35,248 nucleotides of DNA from Spirochaetales bacterium Spiro_10 (GTDB lineage Bacteria; Spirochaetota; Spirochaetia; Treponematales; Treponemataceae). The notes under the pieces are model-generated. The model was not told the DNA's origin. It saw nothing but the letters and a program-made list of their open reading frames with translations, and did no database searches. Location of the stretch: NCBI GenBank assembly GCA_001604405.1, contig LVBL01000044.1, positions 1 through 35,248 on the forward strand, read 5' to 3'. The position numbers and the translations under genes are program-made. Of the stretch, positions 1 through 7,877 are shown one piece after another (the first letter of the stretch is position 1; each line of letters begins with the position of its first letter).

Positions 1-1
1 G

Positions 2-691
2 GCGGGCGCGCGCCTGACGGCCTTCGAGATCGACGCCGGTTTTTCCCGCGCTTTGGCCGACTTCTTCGGCGACGAGCCCGGTTTTTCGCTCGTTCAGGGA
101 GATGTGCTTCGTACCTGGGAGGCAGAGCGGAACGCGAGGGGGACCCCGCGCCGGTTTTTCGGAAATCTGCCCTACAACATAGCCGCCGCGATTGTCGGCG
201 ACTTCATCTCCTCGGGCGTCATCTTCGAAAAGGCGGTCGTAACGGTTCAAAAAGAGGTGGCCGCCCGAATGGTAGCCGCCCCCAATACCGAGGACTACTC
301 CTCGTTTTCGGTTTTTTGCCAATGGGCCTACCGCGTACGCACGGTCATGGATCTCGCCGGCGGCTCGTTTTGGCCGCGGCCGAACGTCGACTCTCGGGCG
401 GTCGAGCTCGTGGGAAGGACGGACTGGCCCGGATGCGAAAACCCCGGAATCTTCCAGTCCGTACTGCGCGCGCTGTTCTCCTCGCGGCGTAAAACCGTCC
501 ACAACAACTTCAAGGCTTGGCTTTCGGCCCAGGGCGCTTCCGGCGCGGGAAGCGGCGCCCCGAAGGGAGCCGTACCCGACCCGGACGTGCTTCTGTCTTC
601 CGTCGGAATCGATCCCGGCTCAAGGGCCGAGACGCTTTCCCTGGAATCCTTCTTGCGACTTTCCGATGCGGTGGCGGGCGTATGGGCATAA
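2..691 (+). CDS. ksgA: 16S rRNA (adenine(1518)-N6/adenine(1519)-N6)-dimethyltransferase, 5' end cut by window
   Basis: This enzyme dimethylates two adjacent adenines in the 3' hairpin of 16S rRNA during small-subunit maturation, using S-adenosylmethionine. The reading frame is open from base 2, so the start and the N-terminal SAM glycine loop lie upstream. Visible motifs are LTAFEID near the beginning (the SAM-ribose acidic strand), the hallmark GNLPYN catalytic motif (bases 161-178), and the C-terminal LFSSRRKTVHNNF segment typical of KsgA/Dim1. The C-terminal domain length is normal. Its stop codon lies inside the first codons of the next gene (10-base overlap), suggesting one mRNA with the YggS-like gene and coupled translation. 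The NLPY and RRKT motifs leave little doubt about the family. Confidence 0.95.
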   Translation, partial: AGARLTAFEIDAGFSRALADFFGDEPGFSLVQGDVLRTWEAERNARGTPRRFFGNLPYNIAAAIVGDFISSGVIFEKAVVTVQKEVAARMVAAPNTEDYSSFSVFCQWAYRVRTVMDLAGGSFWPRPNVDSRAVELVGRTDWPGCENPGIFQSVLRALFSSRRKTVHNNFKAWLSAQGASGAGSGAPKGAVPDPDVLLSSVGIDPGSRAETLSLESFLRLSDAVAGVWA

Positions 692-1374
692 GGGACAGTC
701 TCGAACGGGTCGTTGACTCCATCCGCGAAACGGAGATCTCCTGCGGCCGCGAAACGGGTTCGGTGCGGCTCATGGCGATCAGCAAGTTTCATCCCGCCGA
801 GGCGGTTGTCGAGGCGATCAGGGCGGGGCAGAGGCTCTTTGGCGAAAACCGAGTGCAGGAGGCGGCCGATAAATTCTCCGCGATAGTCGGGCGCTACCCG
901 GACACCGAGTTGCATCTCGTCGGAACCCTGCAGCGCAACAAGGTCGGGAAGATACTTCCGCTCGTCGCCTGCGTCCAGTCGGTTGACCGCCTGGAGATAC
1001 TCGCCGAGATCGAACGGAGGGCGGGCGTCCTTGGTCTTGTCACCGACGTGCTCTTCGAGATGCACACGGGGGAGGAGTCCAAGGCGGGCTATCCCGACCG
1101 TGAGAGACTGTTCCGCTCCCTGGACGCCCTTGCCGGCATGCGATCGGTTCGGTGCGCGGGACTGATGACGATGGCCCCTTTCACCGAGGACGAAAAGGCC
1201 GTGCGCGCGTCGTTTCGCGCCCTCCGCCTGACGCGCGACGAATGCGCCAAGCGCTATCCTTCCCTTGATTTTTCCGTCCTCTCGATGGGGATGTCGTCGG
1301 ACTACCGCATCGCCATCGAGGAAGGCTCCACGCTCGTGCGCGTCGGTACCGCCATTTTCGGGGGGCGCGGATGA
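682..1374 (+). CDS. YggS/PROSC-family pyridoxal-5'-phosphate homeostasis protein
   Basis: This 230-residue protein is a single-domain PLP-binding TIM barrel that keeps free PLP and vitamin B6 pools in balance; no catalytic reaction is established for the family. The motif AISKFHP carries the expected PLP lysine (about K35). It is followed by FGENRVQE, HLVGTLQRNK (family form HxIGxLQxNK), GLMTMAP, and a C-terminal LSMGMSSDYRIAIEEGS block that binds the phosphate. The ATG at 682 was chosen because the family starts about 30 residues before the lysine. The longer open frame upstream is the ksgA region read in another frame. It overlaps ksgA by 10 bases and the next ORF by 4 (ATGA), so it sits inside a coupled operon. 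Confidence 0.93.
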   Translation: MGIRDSLERVVDSIRETEISCGRETGSVRLMAISKFHPAEAVVEAIRAGQRLFGENRVQEAADKFSAIVGRYPDTELHLVGTLQRNKVGKILPLVACVQSVDRLEILAEIERRAGVLGLVTDVLFEMHTGEESKAGYPDRERLFRSLDALAGMRSVRCAGLMTMAPFTEDEKAVRASFRALRLTRDECAKRYPSLDFSVLSMGMSSDYRIAIEEGSTLVRVGTAIFGGRG

Positions 1375-1928
1375 CCAACAGGGCCGTATGTCTCATGGTC
1401 TTGCTGTGCTTTGTATTCACGACGGCCTTTCCCGCGTATTCGCAGGACGCCGCGGCGGATACCGACCGCAAGCCGCTTCCCTACAAAGACGACGAGTTCG
1501 CGGACTGGCAGAGGGATCTCAGGCGCGCGGAGATCATTGCCTTCGGTTCACTTCCGTTCGTAACCCTGCTTTCGTCGCTCACCTACGATATCTACCGCTA
1601 TTATGATCATGACCAGGACGCGCGATACAAGCCCTGGCCGTTCCGCGACTCTGCCATAGCCGTGCCGAAAACCGAGGACGAGCAAAAGAGGGTATTGCTC
1701 GTGGCAGTCGGCATCTCGATCGGCGTGGCGGTATTCGATTACGGCTTCCGCGCGATTCGGCGTTCGATACGCAAAAGCCGGCTTGACAAACAGAACGACG
1801 CGAACGTCCGGTCGATCCGCATTCTCGAGATAGACGGCGCCGAGCCCGCGCAAGGCGACGGTGCCGGGACGTCCGCTGATACGAACCCGCCGGCAGGCGA
1901 CTCGCCGGAAGAAGGCGGTACCAACTGA
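1371..1928 (+). CDS. Hypothetical secreted or membrane-anchored protein
   Basis: I do not recognise this 185-residue protein. It begins with a plausible signal peptide: basic start, hydrophobic core about residues 6-20, then AYSQ as a likely cleavage zone. Two further hydrophobic stretches lie at about residues 52-75 (IIAFGSLPFVTLLSSL) and 107-125 (VLLVAVGISIGVAVFDYGF), so it probably spans or lies in the inner membrane. After a basic segment (IRRSIRKSRLDK) the tail is acidic and rich in Gly, Ala and Pro, hence probably disordered. The start overlaps the YggS stop (ATGA) and its stop overlaps the ATG of the rluD-like gene, so it is cotranslated with housekeeping genes. No function can be given. 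Confidence 0.8.
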   Translation: MTNRAVCLMVLLCFVFTTAFPAYSQDAAADTDRKPLPYKDDEFADWQRDLRRAEIIAFGSLPFVTLLSSLTYDIYRYYDHDQDARYKPWPFRDSAIAVPKTEDEQKRVLLVAVGISIGVAVFDYGFRAIRRSIRKSRLDKQNDANVRSIRILEIDGAEPAQGDGAGTSADTNPPAGDSPEEGGTN

Positions 1929-2893
1929 TGCCGCGCGTCTCGGTGGTCGTTGACGCTTCGGCCGGCGAAGGTATCAGGCTTGACCGGTGGCTCTCGTCAC
2001 AACCGGGGGCAATAACGAGGTCTCGTCTGAAGAACGGGCTTTCGCTTCTGACCGTGAACGGTATTCCGTCCAAGCCTTCGCGTTCCGTCAGGGAGGGAGA
2101 CGTAATCGTCGCTGAATGGGAGGATGCCTTCGCGGGCGGGATCTCGCCCGAGGATATCCCGCTCGAGATCCTCTACGAGGACGCGAACGTCACCGTCGTA
2201 AACAAGAGATGCGGCATGGTCACCCATCCCGCCGCGGGCAACTGGAGCGGGACGCTCGTCAACGCCCTTCTGTGGCATTGGGCCCGCAACCGGCCTTCCG
2301 GCGAGAAGACGCCGCGCGCGGTCGGGGACGAGGGTGCCGGTCACGGGCTGAGGCCCGGAATCGTGCACCGCCTCGACAAGGACACCTCCGGGGTGATCAT
2401 TACCGCGAAAAACCCGGAGACCGAGGCCTACCCGCAAGGCCTTTTCAAGTCGCGGAGCGTCAAGAAAATATATCTTGCCATCGTATGCGGCCGGCCTCCG
2501 CAGGAGGAGGGAACCGTCGAGACGAATATCGCCCGCGACGCGAAATCGCGAAAACGGTTTGTCGCCACGGACCTTGCGTCCCGGGGAAAGCGCGCCAAAA
2601 CCACATACAAAATCGTTGCCGCCTGGGAACGCCATTCCCTTGTCGCATTCTCCCTGCATACGGGACGAACGCACCAGATACGCGTGCATTGCAGGCACCT
2701 CGGGTGTCCCATTCTCGGGGACCCGATATACGGAAAGAAGGATCGCGATTTCCCCTCAGCGGCCTTGATGCTTCACGCATGGAGGCTTTCCCTCGTGCTT
2801 CCCGACGGCGATCAGCGAACGCGTTTTGAGGCCCCTGTTCCGGCCCGCATGAAGTCCGTCATGGAAATCCTTCGCGGCAAGGCCCGGCCATGA
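1928..2893 (+). CDS. RluA-family 23S rRNA pseudouridine synthase with S4 domain (RluD-like)
   Basis: This 321-residue enzyme isomerises specific uridines of large-subunit rRNA to pseudouridine. An S4 RNA-binding domain occupies about residues 15-75 (IRLDRWLSS, SRLKNG, VNGIPSKPSR, VREGD). The catalytic domain has the motif GIVHRLDKDTSG with the catalytic aspartate at about D150, then RTHQIRVH and LGDPIYG. Length and domain order match RluD/RluC. RluD, which acts on helix 69, is the most likely member, but RluC/RluD specificity cannot be decided from sequence alone. The ATG overlaps the stop of the preceding gene by one base, and the stop overlaps the next RluA-family gene by 4 bases, giving a tandem pair of pseudouridine synthases in one operon. 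Confidence 0.93.
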   Translation: MPRVSVVVDASAGEGIRLDRWLSSQPGAITRSRLKNGLSLLTVNGIPSKPSRSVREGDVIVAEWEDAFAGGISPEDIPLEILYEDANVTVVNKRCGMVTHPAAGNWSGTLVNALLWHWARNRPSGEKTPRAVGDEGAGHGLRPGIVHRLDKDTSGVIITAKNPETEAYPQGLFKSRSVKKIYLAIVCGRPPQEEGTVETNIARDAKSRKRFVATDLASRGKRAKTTYKIVAAWERHSLVAFSLHTGRTHQIRVHCRHLGCPILGDPIYGKKDRDFPSAALMLHAWRLSLVLPDGDQRTRFEAPVPARMKSVMEILRGKARP

Positions 2894-3624
2894 ACGGGCC
2901 GTACATAGTTCGCGAATGCGAGGAATGGGCCGCGGTCGCGAAGCCCCACGGCATGCCATCCGCCCCGCTTTCCGAGAGCGAAGAGGGAACCGTCCTTTCC
3001 TGGTTTCTCGCCATCAGGCCGGAGGCGCGTGGCGTCGTCGGCAAAAAGGCGATTGAGCGCGGTCTTATCCATCGTCTTGATACGGCGACCTGGGGTCTTG
3101 TCCTAATAGCCAAGACGCAAGAGGGGTACGACCGCCTCGCGCGAGCCCAGGAGAGCGATCTTGTCCGAAAGAGATACGTAGCCTTGTGCAGGGAATCGGG
3201 ATCCGGCAAGTCCGCCGCTCCAAAGCTTCTCGGACACGCGGACTTTCCGGTTACTGTACGGAGCCGTTTCCGGTCCTGGGGTCCGAAAGGACGCGAGGTG
3301 CGTCCGCTGTTTCCCGGAGACCGCGGATACGAGGACGCCCCGCGGGATTACGCGACCGTCGTCGAGTCCGTCCTTCCCGACTCGGACGACGGCGGTGAAA
3401 AGCGCGTCTATCGCGTTACGTGCGCCCTGACGCGGGGCCACCGGCATCAGATACGCGCGCACCTCGCGTACTCCGGTTTGCCGATCGTCTGTGACAGTAT
3501 ATACGGGTCCCCGCCGGATACGGGCGATCTTTGCCTCTATGCGGTGGAGATCAGCTTCCCGTCGCCCGCGGACGGTCGGCGAGAAACCGTTTTACTTCCG
3601 CCACCAGATAGAACGATCCCGTGA
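2890..3624 (+). CDS. RluA-family pseudouridine synthase lacking an S4 domain
   Basis: This second, shorter (244-residue) member of the RluA family has GLIHRLDTATWG with catalytic aspartate at about D64, and GHRHQIRAH near the C-terminus. It lacks the N-terminal S4 domain, as RluA and TruC-like enzymes do, so its target may be another rRNA position or a tRNA. The variant LDTATWG, where LDxxTSG is usual, is a divergent but catalytically intact form. ATGA overlap with the upstream synthase indicates translational coupling. The 3' end overlaps the convergent folC gene by 74 bases. Both reading frames remain conserved in the overlap: this protein needs the SIYGS block just before it, and folC carries its conserved C-terminal strand there. 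Confidence 0.9.
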   Translation: MNGPYIVRECEEWAAVAKPHGMPSAPLSESEEGTVLSWFLAIRPEARGVVGKKAIERGLIHRLDTATWGLVLIAKTQEGYDRLARAQESDLVRKRYVALCRESGSGKSAAPKLLGHADFPVTVRSRFRSWGPKGREVRPLFPGDRGYEDAPRDYATVVESVLPDSDDGGEKRVYRVTCALTRGHRHQIRAHLAYSGLPIVCDSIYGSPPDTGDLCLYAVEISFPSPADGRRETVLLPPPDRTIP

Positions 3625-4939
3625 CGAGCAAGGGTTCGTTCAGCTCCTCGGCCCGCGTGATCTCGCCCGCGATCGCCCTGACGTAGTCTTCCTCGACGCG
3701 CAGTTCAGTTTTCCCGTCCCTGCCGACCGCGTTTTCGAAGGCCTTTCGGGCATGCGCGACGTCGCTGACCTTCCGCTCCCCCGGCCGCGTAAGCGTAATC
3801 CTGCCGAAGGAACCGGCTGCGGCGACCGCTATGGAGTCGACGTCCTTGTCGGCAGCGCAGGCGAAGAGAAGCGAGGCCGGGCCCGGAGTCATGGAAAGGA
3901 AGGTCCTGATCGTCAGCATGACGCTTTCGGGTGTATGGGCGCCGTCGAGCACGAACAGGGGATCGGACGATACGACCTCGAACCTTCCGGGCAGCCAGGC
4001 GCGCGACAATCCTTCCTCGATGGAGTCCTCGCCCAGGGAGGGAAAGAGGAATTTCGCCGTATAGGCCGCGATGGCGGCGTTGTGAACCTGGACGGAATTG
4101 ATGAGCGAAAGGCACGCGCGGATCGGCCGCGCAAAGACCGCGCCGCCCGGAAGATTCCTGAAACTGATGTCGACGTGCAGCTTTCCGCCTGCGAGAACGC
4201 CGTCCTCCCGTTCAATCGCGTCATCCATGAAAAAGGCGGGCGAGCCCGCGCGGATTGCCGCTTCCTCGAACACGGAGCGAACTGACGGCCGCTGTCTTCC
4301 CACGAACACCGGAACTCCTTTCTTGATGATACCTGCCTTCTCTCTCGCGATCAACTCGACGGTTGAGCCGAGATACTCGGTGTGCTCAAGTTCGATATGG
4401 GTTATGACGCTGGCGCGGGGAGAAAGCACGTTGGTCGCGTCGAGCCTTCCTCCGAGGCCCGTCTCGACGATGGCCCAGGGAACGCCCGCCTCGCGGAAGG
4501 TCACGAAGGCGAAGAGGGTAACCAGCTCGAACCAGCTCGGCTCAAGGCCCCCCGGTATGGAACCGGGAATGATGGAATCGACGAGCGGGACGAGCCGGTC
4601 GCACGCGGCTCCGTAGATTTCCTGGGTGAAGGGACCGCGTGCCGTGCCGACGCGTTCGGTAAAATCGGTCAGATGGGGGGAAAGATAGAGACCGCAGGGG
4701 ATGCCCGTCGTTTCCAGGATACGGGAAAGCATGACGGACACGGATCCCTTGCCTTTGGATCCCGCCACGTGTATCGCCTCGAAGGAGCGCTCGGGCCGTT
4801 TGAGCCGCTCGACGAGATAGCGCATCGTTTCAAGTGAGAACTCGCCGGTTTTGCGGATGCGCTCATAGTCAAGGAATCCGTCGAGCCATTCGCAAAAAAG
4901 CTCCGTTTGACGCTTGGGAACCATCGCCCAATTATCCAT
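3551..4939 (-). CDS. folC: Bifunctional folylpolyglutamate synthase / dihydrofolate synthase
   Basis: This Mur-ligase-family enzyme (462 residues) adds glutamate to dihydropteroate and/or to the gamma-glutamyl tail of folates, with ATP. The P-loop HVAGSKGKGS is at about residues 57-66. It is followed by SPHLTDFTERV, ETGLGGRLDATNV, HIELEHTEYLG, EKAGIIKKGVPVF, FEV and a DGAHTPES substrate motif, then LLVTGSFYLVAEV at the end. The ATG at 4939 is chosen because an AAGGTG ribosome-binding site lies 6 bases upstream and family alignments begin here. The frame stays open far upstream, but that extension is antisense to murC. It is transcribed divergently from murC and converges on the pseudouridine synthase gene with a 74-base overlap. 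Confidence 0.93.
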   Translation of the reverse strand: MDNWAMVPKRQTELFCEWLDGFLDYERIRKTGEFSLETMRYLVERLKRPERSFEAIHVAGSKGKGSVSVMLSRILETTGIPCGLYLSPHLTDFTERVGTARGPFTQEIYGAACDRLVPLVDSIIPGSIPGGLEPSWFELVTLFAFVTFREAGVPWAIVETGLGGRLDATNVLSPRASVITHIELEHTEYLGSTVELIAREKAGIIKKGVPVFVGRQRPSVRSVFEEAAIRAGSPAFFMDDAIEREDGVLAGGKLHVDISFRNLPGGAVFARPIRACLSLINSVQVHNAAIAAYTAKFLFPSLGEDSIEEGLSRAWLPGRFEVVSSDPLFVLDGAHTPESVMLTIRTFLSMTPGPASLLFACAADKDVDSIAVAAAGSFGRITLTRPGERKVSDVAHARKAFENAVGRDGKTELRVEEDYVRAIAGEITRAEELNEPLLVTGSFYLVAEVKRFLADRPRATGS

Positions 4940-4949
4940 AAAAAACACC

Positions 4950-4978
4950 TTGCGGTAAAGTACCCGTTTCGGTATGAT
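4950..4978 (+). promoter_or_regulatory. Sigma70-type promoter of the murC operon
   Basis: The -35 element TTGCGG (4950-4955) and the -10 element TATGAT (4973-4978) are separated by exactly 17 bases. The expected start point, 6-7 bases after the -10, falls at about 4985, the first base of the murC ATG. No Shine-Dalgarno sequence lies between the -10 and the ATG. Confidence 0.65.
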
Positions 4979-4984
4979 ACAGCC

Positions 4985-6427
4985 ATGTCCGCGTTTACGT
5001 TTCCAGAAACGCTTAAAAACTACCGTATTCATATGGTCGGGATTAAGGGAACCGGGATGGCCGCGCTCGCGGAGATTCTCGTCGCGCGCGGCGCGACCCT
5101 GACGGGAAGCGACGTCCCCGAGGTCTTCTACACGGACGTGATCCTTTCCTCCCTCGGCATCCGTCCCTTTACTTCGTTCGCGCCGGAAAACGTCGGCAAG
5201 TCGACGCAACTCGTTATCCATTCGTCGGCATACGATCGCGGGGCAAACCCCGAATTGCGCGAGGCGGAAAGGCGGCGCATACCGACCGTCAAGTATACCG
5301 AGGCACTCGGGGCGCTTTCGTCCGCGTCCCGGTCCACCGGCATCGCCGGCGTTCACGGAAAAACGACGACGACGGGACTTGCGGGAACGATTCTCGGCGC
5401 GCTCGAGCTGCCGTGCACGGTTCTTGCGGGCTCGAGCATTTCCGGCTTCGGCGACCGATGCACCCTCATCAAGGGCGACACGTACTTTGTCGCGGAGACG
5501 TGCGAGTATCAGCGGAACTTCCTCGACTTCAATCCCGTGCGGATACTCCTGACAAGCGTCGAAAGCGACCATCATGACTGCTTCCCGACGTACGAAAACA
5601 TACTCTCCGCCTTCATGCAGTATATTGACAAGCTTCCCCAGTTCGGCGAGCTGATCTACTGCGTCGATGACCCGGGCGCGCGCGAGGCCGCCAAGATGAT
5701 CTTCTCGAGCAGGCCCGACATTTTTTTTACCGGGTATGGCGAGCGGGCGGACGGCGCGTTCAGGGTTAGGATTCACGGCATCAAGAACGAGCGGCTCGTT
5801 TTCTCGTTGAAGGGTTTTGGCGGCGAATTCAGGCTCCGCGTACCGGGACGGCATAACGCCCTAAACGCGGCCGGGGCCATCGCGCTCGCGGTCAGCATCC
5901 TCCGCGAGGAGAAGGGCGAGGTATCCATCGCCGATATCGGAAAAATTCGCGCCGCGGTCGAGTCCTTCTCGGGCTCGAAGAGACGGAGCGAGATCAAGGG
6001 TGAGGCCGGCGGCGTCCTCGTCATCGACGATTACGGACACCACCCCACGGCGATCAAGACGACATTGGCGGGTCTAAAGGAGTTTTATCCGGGCCGCCGT
6101 CTCGTAGTCGATTTCATGTCGCATACCTACTCGAGGACGGCCGCTTTGATCGACTCGTTCGCCGCTTCGTTCTCGTCCGCCGACGAGGTGATACTCCACA
6201 AGATTTACGCCTCCGCAAGGGAGGCCCCGGACGGCAGCGTTTCGGGCGAAATCCTCAGCGAGAAAACGAGGCGAAGGCACCGAAACGTGAAATATTTCGA
6301 GGAAGTCCTCGACGCGCGCGAGTACCTTTCAAAAACGCTGAAGAAGGGTGACCTGTTCGTCACGATGGGCGCCGGCGACAATTGGCGTCTGGGAGAGGCA
6401 GTTTTGGAAGATCGGAGGAAATCGTGA
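4985..6427 (+). CDS. murC: UDP-N-acetylmuramate--L-alanine ligase (MurC-like)
   Basis: This cytoplasmic Mur ligase (480 residues) adds L-alanine to UDP-N-acetylmuramate, the first amino acid of the peptidoglycan stem peptide. It has the N-terminal Rossmann motif HMVGIKGTGMAALAEIL (residues 16-32), P-loop GVHGKTTTT (about 122-130), a central AETCEYQRNFLDF block, the ESDHHDCF metal-site region, and the C-terminal VIDDYGHHPTAIKTTL and SHTYSRTAAL motifs. The DDYGHHP and YSRT motifs favour MurC over Mpl. The central AETCEY form, rather than EADESD, is the variant I associate with clostridial-type MurC. The ATG at 4985 fits the family start; upstream sequence in frame is promoter. It heads an operon with yicC (4-base GTGA overlap). 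Confidence 0.85.
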   Translation: MSAFTFPETLKNYRIHMVGIKGTGMAALAEILVARGATLTGSDVPEVFYTDVILSSLGIRPFTSFAPENVGKSTQLVIHSSAYDRGANPELREAERRRIPTVKYTEALGALSSASRSTGIAGVHGKTTTTGLAGTILGALELPCTVLAGSSISGFGDRCTLIKGDTYFVAETCEYQRNFLDFNPVRILLTSVESDHHDCFPTYENILSAFMQYIDKLPQFGELIYCVDDPGAREAAKMIFSSRPDIFFTGYGERADGAFRVRIHGIKNERLVFSLKGFGGEFRLRVPGRHNALNAAGAIALAVSILREEKGEVSIADIGKIRAAVESFSGSKRRSEIKGEAGGVLVIDDYGHHPTAIKTTLAGLKEFYPGRRLVVDFMSHTYSRTAALIDSFAASFSSADEVILHKIYASAREAPDGSVSGEILSEKTRRRHRNVKYFEEVLDAREYLSKTLKKGDLFVTMGAGDNWRLGEAVLEDRRKS

Positions 6428-7290
6428 AAAGCATGACGGGCTTTGCCTTCCGAGAGCTTACCGTCGGGGAACTCACCGTATCGGTCGAGCTGAGGAGCTA
6501 TAATTCGCGCTTTCTGGACCTTTCGGTCAATCTTCCCTCCTGGCTTTCGAGGCTCGAAACCCGCCTGAGGGAATACGTATCCGCACGAATCATGAGGGGA
6601 AAGGTCGAACTGACCGTGAGAGTCCGGGAGCGGTCGGCGAACGTTCTCGTCATCGCCGACCCCTTGGCCGCGCGCGCGTACCTGGACGCCATCAAGGCGG
6701 TCGCAGAGGAAACCGGACTTGCGGGCGAGGTATCGCTTTCCATGCTCATAGCGCAGGAAGGCGTTCTCCGCTCCGAGCGCGCAACGGATCCAGAAGGGTT
6801 TTGGGACGCGATCGAGGGCGTGCTCTCCGAGGCCTTTTCGGATTTCGAGGCAAGTCGCGCGCGGGAGGGAACGGCACTCGCCGAGGATCTCTTCGCCATG
6901 ATCGCGCGGATTTCACGGTCCGTTGAAACGATTGAAACCCAGGCGGGCGCGCTGGAATCCCGTTTTAGGGATACGGTCGTCGGCCGTTTCAGGGAGGTTC
7001 TCGGCAACGCGGTCGACGAGCAACGCGTTCTGCAGGAAGTCGCCGCGCTCTTGGTGAAATACTCTATCAACGAGGAACTCGTCAGGTTGCGCTCGCATCT
7101 TTCGGCACTCGAGCAAGAATTGAACGATAGCGCCGCGCCGGGACGGAAGGCCGATTTCATATGCCAGGAGATAAACCGTGAGGTCAACACCATCGGTTCA
7201 AAAAACCAGGGCATAGAGATAGGCCGCGCGGTCATCGATGCAAAGGACGCGCTCGAGAACATCCGCGAACAACTCAGGAACATCGAGTGA
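6424..7290 (+). CDS. YicC/YloC-family endoribonuclease
   Basis: This 288-residue protein belongs to the YicC/YloC family, members of which are reported to be endoribonucleases affecting small-RNA and mRNA stability. The start KSMTGFAF is the nearly invariant family N-terminus. YNSRFLDL follows, and the C-terminal block REVNTIGSKNQGIEIGRAVIDAKDALENIREQ is also diagnostic (NTIGSK and IREQ). The GTG at 6424 is taken as start because it gives the usual short lead before SMTGF and overlaps the murC stop as GTGA. The stop in turn overlaps the GTG of the kinase gene. In many bacteria yicC neighbours a nucleotide kinase; here that neighbour is a CMP kinase rather than the usual GMP kinase. Confidence 0.92.
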   Translation: MKSMTGFAFRELTVGELTVSVELRSYNSRFLDLSVNLPSWLSRLETRLREYVSARIMRGKVELTVRVRERSANVLVIADPLAARAYLDAIKAVAEETGLAGEVSLSMLIAQEGVLRSERATDPEGFWDAIEGVLSEAFSDFEASRAREGTALAEDLFAMIARISRSVETIETQAGALESRFRDTVVGRFREVLGNAVDEQRVLQEVAALLVKYSINEELVRLRSHLSALEQELNDSAAPGRKADFICQEINREVNTIGSKNQGIEIGRAVIDAKDALENIREQLRNIE

Positions 7291-7877
7291 GCGACGGGGG
7301 GAAAATCGTGGCGATCAAAGGATACGCTCTCGCGCGGAACGAACCGTTGCGCGTCGCCATTTCGGGAAGGTCCGGTTGCGGAAACACGACCGTATCGCGA
7401 TTGCTCGCGGAAACGCTCGGCATAAATTTCATCAACTTCACCTTCCGGAGCCTTTCTGCAGAGCTTGGTTTGCCGCTCGGGGAGATACTGGAGCGGGCAA
7501 AAATCGATTTTTCGTACGACAGGATGGTCGATACGCGTCAGGTCGAGCTCGCCATGGAATCCTCCTGCGTCCTCGGTTCCCGCCTTGCCATCTGGATGCT
7601 TGCTGCGGCGGATCTGAAGGTGTACCTGACAGCGTCCGAGGACGTTCGCGCGCGAAGAATACTGTCCCGCGAGGGCGGTACTCTGGAAGATATCCGGTCG
7701 TTTACGGCCATGCGGGACGCGGAGGACACGAGAAGATACCGCGAACTCTACAATATAGACAACACCGATTTCTCTATCGCGGATTTGACTGTCGATACCG
7801 AGACACGATCGCCCGAGGCGATCGTTTTACTCATTTTGGAAAGGCTCGTGGAAAGGGGTTTCGTCGTCCGTGAGTAG
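7287..7877 (+). CDS. Cytidylate kinase-like protein (short, archaeal/spirochaete type)
   Basis: The 196-residue P-loop kinase probably phosphorylates CMP/dCMP to the diphosphates for nucleic-acid synthesis. The P-loop is GRSGCGNTTVS (about residues 27-37). The motif DTRQVELAMES resembles the D-x-R-Q-x-E substrate segment of the archaeal CMP-kinase subfamily (TIGR02173-like), and RRILSREG followed by RDAEDTRRYRELY matches the LID and following helix of CMP kinases. It is shorter than the usual bacterial Cmk (about 220-230 residues). The GTG at 7287 overlaps the yicC stop; a second GTG at 7308, with a G-rich sequence just upstream, is an alternative that removes seven residues. It overlaps the glycosylase gene by 8 bases. 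Confidence 0.82.
   Translation: MSDGGKIVAIKGYALARNEPLRVAISGRSGCGNTTVSRLLAETLGINFINFTFRSLSAELGLPLGEILERAKIDFSYDRMVDTRQVELAMESSCVLGSRLAIWMLAAADLKVYLTASEDVRARRILSREGGTLEDIRSFTAMRDAEDTRRYRELYNIDNTDFSIADLTVDTETRSPEAIVLLILERLVERGFVVRE

Noticed and set aside
4940-5854. Open reading frame extending folC upstream on the minus strand to about 767 codons
   Set aside because: The extension is antisense to murC, has no family similarity, and folC homology plus an AAGGTG site define the start at 4939.
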